Of a stretch of 8,933 nt of DNA, positions 5,502 through 8,933 are shown piece after piece; positions within the stretch are counted from its first letter, which is position 1; each line of letters begins with the position of its first letter. This DNA is from Clostridia bacterium (GTDB lineage Bacteria > Bacillota > Clostridia > Oscillospirales > CAG-382): the NCBI GenBank assembly GCA_017938055.1, contig JAGBCG010000048.1:1-8933 (forward strand), written 5' to 3'. The notes beneath the pieces are model-generated. The model made no database searches, was not told the DNA's origin, and worked only from the letters and a program-made list of their open reading frames with translations. Made by a program: the position numbers and the translations under genes.

Positions 5502-7589
5502 TCAAAGAAAAAGTAAGTCGCTGTAAGTAGGTACAGGCCAGATCGTTTTAGGAACAACGGGTTCTATTTCGTCAACGATAGAGCGTATAGTCTGCATGAG
5601 AGAAAATACGTTGTCACGATAGTAAATAGCTTTTTCGAGAGAGTCATAGCTGACAGGAACATCTTTGATTGCTTTTTCAAGGAGTATCTCATCTTCATAA
5701 AGCTTTTTGTTGAGAGTAGAAAGCTTTATGAGAAGCTCTGTTTCAGGAGTAGCATCTATAAAGTCGCCAACAGCTTTCTTTGCCGAAATGTCACGGGCAA
5801 GATGTGCAGAATACTCGCAGATAGCGGGAATAATCTGCTTTTTCATCATGTCAATCATTGTGAGAGCCTCAATGTTGATTGTCTTAGAGTAAATTCCCAA
5901 TAGAATGTCAAGACGGGAATACATTTCGGTTTCCGTAAAGACCTTGTGCTTAGAGAAAAGCCGGATGTTGTTCTTGTCAACGAAGTGAGGCAGAGCTTCA
6001 ACGGTATTTGAATAGTTGTGAAGACCTCTCTTTTCTGCCTCAGCTTTCCATTCGTTTGAATAGCAGTTTCCGTTGAAAATGATTTTTTTGTGTTCTTTTA
6101 TGGTTTTCTTTATCAGACAAGTAAGTGCTTTGCCGAAATCGTCCGCTGCTTCAAGATCGTCTGCAAATTGACAAAGCTGCTCTGCAACAATGGTGTTAAG
6201 TACAAGGTTCGCATCTGATATGGACTGAGAAGAACCACACATTCTGAACTCGAACTTGTTTCCTGTAAATGCAAAAGGACTTGTTCTGTTTCTGTCGGTT
6301 GTGTCTTTTGGAAAGCTTGGAAGAACGTGAACGCCTATTTCCATAGTCTTTTTCTCGGCACCGCCGTAGCTCTTGCCTGCTTCTAAGGCTTCGAGAATTG
6401 CTTGTAGCTCGTCACCTATAAACATTGAAACAATGGCAGGAGGAGCTTCGTTAGCACCAAGTCTGTGGTCATTTCCTGCACAGGCAACGGAAATTCTGAG
6501 AATGTCCTGATATTCGTCAACAGCTTTAATAACAGCAACAAGGAATAATAAGAACTGTGCATTCTCATGAGGTGTTTTGCCGGGGTCAAGGAGATTGACG
6601 CCTGTATCGGTAAGCATAGACCAGTTGTTATGCTTGCCGCTGCCGTTAACGCCCGCAAAGGGTTTTTCGTGCAAAAGACATACAAGACCATGCTTTTCAG
6701 CAATTTTTCTCATAAGCTCCATTGTGAGCTGATTGTGGTCGGTGGCAAGATTTGAGGTGGTAAATACGGGAGCAAGCTCGTGCTGTGCGGGAGCTGCTTC
6801 GTTGTGCTTTGTTTTGGAAAGAACGCCAAACTTCCATAGTTCCTCGTCAAGCTCCTTCATAAAGCTTGCGATTCTTGGCTTGATAGCACCGAAATAGTGG
6901 TCATCCATTTCCTGTCCCTTTGGTGGCATTGCACCAAAAAGTGTGCGTCCGCAGAAAATTAAATCCTCACGCTTGTCGTATTTTTCTTTGTCTATGAGAA
7001 AATATTCCTGCTCAGCACCTGCGGTGGTGTTGACACGTTTAACGGTGGTGTTCCCAAAAAGGCGAAGTATTCTCAGAGCCTGTTCGTTTATTGCTTCCAT
7101 GGAGTGAAGCAGGGGAGTCTTTTTGTCGAGAGCTTCTCCACCGTAAGAACAGAACACAGTAGGAATAAAGAGTGAACCATCCTTTACAAATGCATAGGAG
7201 GTTGGGTCCCAGGCAGTATATCCTCTTGCCTCAAATGTAGCACGAAGACCGCCGGATGGAAAGCTTGAAGCATCGGTTTCACCTTTGATAAGCTCTTTGC
7301 CCGAAAATTCCATTATTACATGGCAGTTCGAAACAGGGGTAATGAAGCTGTCATGCTTTTCGGCTGTGATGCCGGTAAGAGGCTGAAACCAATGGGTAAA
7401 ATGAGTAGCACCATGTTCAACCGCCCAGTCTTTCATGGCGTTTGCTACGATATTTGCAACATTAATGTCAAGGTCTGCACCGTTTTCGATTGTTTTTCTC
7501 AAAGATTTGTAAACATCCTTGGGAAGCTTGTCACGCATTACATCATCATTAAATACGTTGGAAGCAAAAATTTCGGGAATTGAATTCAT
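5502..7589 (-). CDS. glnN: Glutamine synthetase type III
   Basis: A 695-residue ATP-dependent enzyme making glutamine from glutamate and ammonia. Length and sequence fit the GSIII class (about 700 residues) and not GSI-alpha/beta. Signatures by residue: the N-terminal PEIFASNVFND (5-15) and THFTHWFQPLTGITAEKHDSF (62-82) typical of GSIII; AGAEQEYFLID (190-200) with metal-binding Glu; HNEAAPAQHELAP (262-274); NGSGKHNNWS (315-324); ANEAPPA (380-385); and NRTSPFAFTGNKFEFR (434-449). ATG 7589 is chosen because family similarity begins there and AAAGGAA (7599-7605) precedes it by 9 nt. The frame stays open 24 codons further to an ATG at 7661 that overlaps the methyltransferase stop as ATGA, but that start lacks a Shine-Dalgarno. 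It may be cotranscribed with the methyltransferase; a separate promoter in the 68-nt gap is not clear. Confidence 0.97.
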   Translation of the reverse strand: MNSIPEIFASNVFNDDVMRDKLPKDVYKSLRKTIENGADLDINVANIVANAMKDWAVEHGATHFTHWFQPLTGITAEKHDSFITPVSNCHVIMEFSGKELIKGETDASSFPSGGLRATFEARGYTAWDPTSYAFVKDGSLFIPTVFCSYGGEALDKKTPLLHSMEAINEQALRILRLFGNTTVKRVNTTAGAEQEYFLIDKEKYDKREDLIFCGRTLFGAMPPKGQEMDDHYFGAIKPRIASFMKELDEELWKFGVLSKTKHNEAAPAQHELAPVFTTSNLATDHNQLTMELMRKIAEKHGLVCLLHEKPFAGVNGSGKHNNWSMLTDTGVNLLDPGKTPHENAQFLLFLVAVIKAVDEYQDILRISVACAGNDHRLGANEAPPAIVSMFIGDELQAILEALEAGKSYGGAEKKTMEIGVHVLPSFPKDTTDRNRTSPFAFTGNKFEFRMCGSSQSISDANLVLNTIVAEQLCQFADDLEAADDFGKALTCLIKKTIKEHKKIIFNGNCYSNEWKAEAEKRGLHNYSNTVEALPHFVDKNNIRLFSKHKVFTETEMYSRLDILLGIYSKTINIEALTMIDMMKKQIIPAICEYSAHLARDISAKKAVGDFIDATPETELLIKLSTLNKKLYEDEILLEKAIKDVPVSYDSLEKAIYYRDNVFSLMQTIRSIVDEIEPVVPKTIWPVPTYSDLLFL

Positions 7590-7598
7590 ATTCTTATA

Positions 7599-7605
7599 TT
7601 CCTTT
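7599..7605 (-). promoter_or_regulatory. Ribosome-binding site that decides the glnN start
   Basis: On the minus strand, AAAGGAA lies 9 nt before ATG 7589. It overlaps the 12-bp perfect palindrome CCTTTCGAAAGG (7601-7612), so a small hairpin could partly cover it. Confidence 0.65.
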
Positions 7606-7657
7606 CGAAAGGTTTTGTTATTACATGTCATTTTTGTATATTGCTTTAATTTAAAGG

Positions 7658-8884
7658 TCATACAATCTGGAAAATATAAAACTTAAGGTAGTTTGTTTCG
7701 GGAACGTCGGGTAAAATTGGATGATCACAGCATTGCTGTCTTGCTTCAATCTGCCGAAGCGTTACACCTGCATCACGTGCCGCGTCGTTAAGCATGGTAC
7801 GGAACAAGCTGTCGCTCATAAAATGAGAGCAAGAACAGGTCGCAAGATATCCGCCTCTTGGTAAAAGCTTCATTGCTTTCAGATTTATTTCCTTGTAGCC
7901 TTTTTTTGCACTGTCAATGGTGGCTCTGCTTTTGGTGAAAGCAGGTGGGTCGAGAATAATGTAATCGTATTTATAGTCTTTTGAATTACACATGTCGGTA
8001 AGCAGGTCGAAAACATTTGCACAAACAAAATCCATTTTGTCCTCAAGACCATTAAGGGAAGCATTTTTCTTTGTTTGCTCAATGGCGGTTTCGGAAATGT
8101 CAACAGCTGTCACATGTTTTGCACCCGCTTTTGCACAGTTCAAAGCAAAGGAGCCTGTGTGGGTAAAACAGTCAAGTACTGCCTTGTCCTTGGCAATTTT
8201 TGACGCGGCAAGACGGTTGTATTTCTGATCAAGAAAAAATCCGGTTTTCTGACCGTTGATGTAGTCAACCTCGTATTTTATATTATTTTCACAAATAATT
8301 GTTTTTCCGTTTCCACCATTCGAAACACCGTCAAGAATATAGTAATCCTTGTAGATTTGCATGCCCTCAAGAGTACGGACGCTGACATCGTTTCTTTCAT
8401 AAATGACATTAACATCTTCGCCGTATTCTTTCAGCACCTTAACTGCGGCAGAGAAAATAATGTGCTTTACCTTTTCAATACCAAGAGATAAAACCTCCGC
8501 CACAAGTACATCACCAAACTTGTCAAGAGTAAGGCCTGGAAAGCTGTCTGCTTCTCCGAAAATCAGTCTGCAGGAAGAAAAATCATCGCCCATGACAGTT
8601 TTTCTGTAGTCTATGGCATATTTTACACGACGAAACCAAAAAGCCTGGTCAAATTTATCGTTTGCATTTTTAGAAATTATACGAATTCTTATTTTTGAAT
8701 TGTCGTTGATAAAACCTGTACCTAAGAAAGTACCTTTTTCGGAGCATACGTCAACAAGAGAACCATTTTCGTATTCTGAACAAACAGACAGTACTTCGTC
8801 CGCATAAACCCATGGATGACCCCTGTCAAGACTTCTTTTTGCTTTGTCGGTAACAACTGCTACAGGATAGTTTCTGGGTGTCAA
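7658..8884 (-). CDS. rlmI: RlmI-like SAM-dependent rRNA methyltransferase
   Basis: A 408-residue class I methyltransferase of the RlmI family, whose E. coli member makes 5-methylcytosine at 23S rRNA position 1962. The N-terminal PUA-like RNA-binding domain covers about 5-75 (RGHPWVYADEV at 21-31). A middle region follows with FGEADSFPGLTLDKF (109-123), then GQKTGFFLDQ (211-220). The SAM-binding motif is VLDCFTHTGSFAL (236-248) with acidic VDIS (261-264). The catalytic region is LDPPAF (311-316) and the cysteine motif TCSCSH (349-354). The start is TTG, supported by GGAGGA 6 nt upstream and a good PUA N-terminus. An upstream minus-strand reading frame ends 2 nt before it, suggesting coupled translation. 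The stop overlaps an ATG of the extended glnN frame. The exact target base is inferred from the family. Confidence 0.92.
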   Translation of the reverse strand: MTPRNYPVAVVTDKAKRSLDRGHPWVYADEVLSVCSEYENGSLVDVCSEKGTFLGTGFINDNSKIRIRIISKNANDKFDQAFWFRRVKYAIDYRKTVMGDDFSSCRLIFGEADSFPGLTLDKFGDVLVAEVLSLGIEKVKHIIFSAAVKVLKEYGEDVNVIYERNDVSVRTLEGMQIYKDYYILDGVSNGGNGKTIICENNIKYEVDYINGQKTGFFLDQKYNRLAASKIAKDKAVLDCFTHTGSFALNCAKAGAKHVTAVDISETAIEQTKKNASLNGLEDKMDFVCANVFDLLTDMCNSKDYKYDYIILDPPAFTKSRATIDSAKKGYKEINLKAMKLLPRGGYLATCSCSHFMSDSLFRTMLNDAARDAGVTLRQIEARQQCCDHPILPDVPETNYLKFYIFQIV

Positions 8885-8886
8885 GG

Positions 8887-8933
8887 TTATTCCTCCATGG
8901 AAGAGTCGTCTTCGTCGTTAAAGTAGTCGATAT
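8887..8933 (-). CDS. C-terminal tail of an unidentified gene (partial)
   Basis: One minus-strand frame is open from the window edge (first full codon at 8931) to TAA at 8889-8887 and reads IDYFNDEDDSSMEE. The acidic tail looks like a real protein C-terminus, and the stop sits 2 nt before the methyltransferase TTG, with the latter's ribosome-binding site inside these last codons. This spacing is typical of an operon. Only 14 residues are visible, so the product cannot be named. One other minus-strand frame also lacks stops over this short stretch. Confidence 0.45.
   Translation of the reverse strand, partial: IDYFNDEDDSSMEE
8891..8896 (-). promoter_or_regulatory. Ribosome-binding site supporting the TTG start of the methyltransferase
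   Basis: On the minus strand, GGAGGA is followed by 6 nt and TTG 8884. No ATG or GTG lies at a suitable distance in the right frame, so TTG is the best start. Confidence 0.75.

Noticed and set aside
7590..7665. Weak minus-strand promoter for glnN (TTGTAT and TATACA, 19-nt spacer)
   Set aside because: The -35 box is poor and the spacer too long; cotranscription with the methyltransferase explains expression equally well.
1..8933. CRISPR array, insertion sequence, phage or defence genes
   Set aside because: No spaced direct-repeat array, transposase, integrase or defence-family protein is visible on either strand; nearly all the sequence is accounted for by housekeeping genes.

Overview
This looks like chromosomal DNA from a low-GC Bacillota, most likely a Clostridia of the gut Oscillospiraceae/Ruminococcaceae type. 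The supporting signs are the L21-Prp-L27-Obg order, an L27 with the cleavable N-terminal extension found where Prp is present, a type III glutamine synthetase, strong GGAGG ribosome-binding sites and a consensus sigma-A promoter. The genus is inference. No mobile element, phage gene, CRISPR array, tRNA or rRNA is visible. Most of the window is core housekeeping DNA.

Left part (1-1935, + strand): a hairpin-bearing repeat element leads into nadA (quinolinate synthase, NAD synthesis). A lipoprotein with two copies of an uncharacterised domain follows, and the unit ends in an intrinsic terminator. nadB and nadC are not next to nadA.

Centre (1997-5472, + strand): a consensus promoter and a folded leader precede rplU (L21), prp and rpmA (L27). 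Prp is the cysteine protease that removes the N-terminal extension of L27, so enzyme and substrate are adjacent. A terminator follows rpmA. A second copy of the hairpin repeat then lies directly before the ribosome-binding site of obgE, the ribosome-assembly GTPase. obgE is followed at 15 nt by a compact alkaline-phosphatase-superfamily hydrolase, and that unit ends in a strong terminator.

Right part (5371-8933, - strand, convergent with the centre): reading from the right edge there is the tail of an unidentified gene, an RlmI-like rRNA methyltransferase starting with TTG, and glnN (glutamine synthetase III). A minus-strand terminator lies in the convergent gap.

The least explained signals are: (1) the 65-66 bp repeat at 1-66 and 3175-3239, whose stems differ in sequence but keep their pairing and whose tail abuts two different genes' ribosome-binding sites; (2) the small phosphodiesterase-like enzyme cotranscribed with obgE; and (3) the duplicated-domain lipoprotein behind nadA. 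I found no convincing new multi-gene system.
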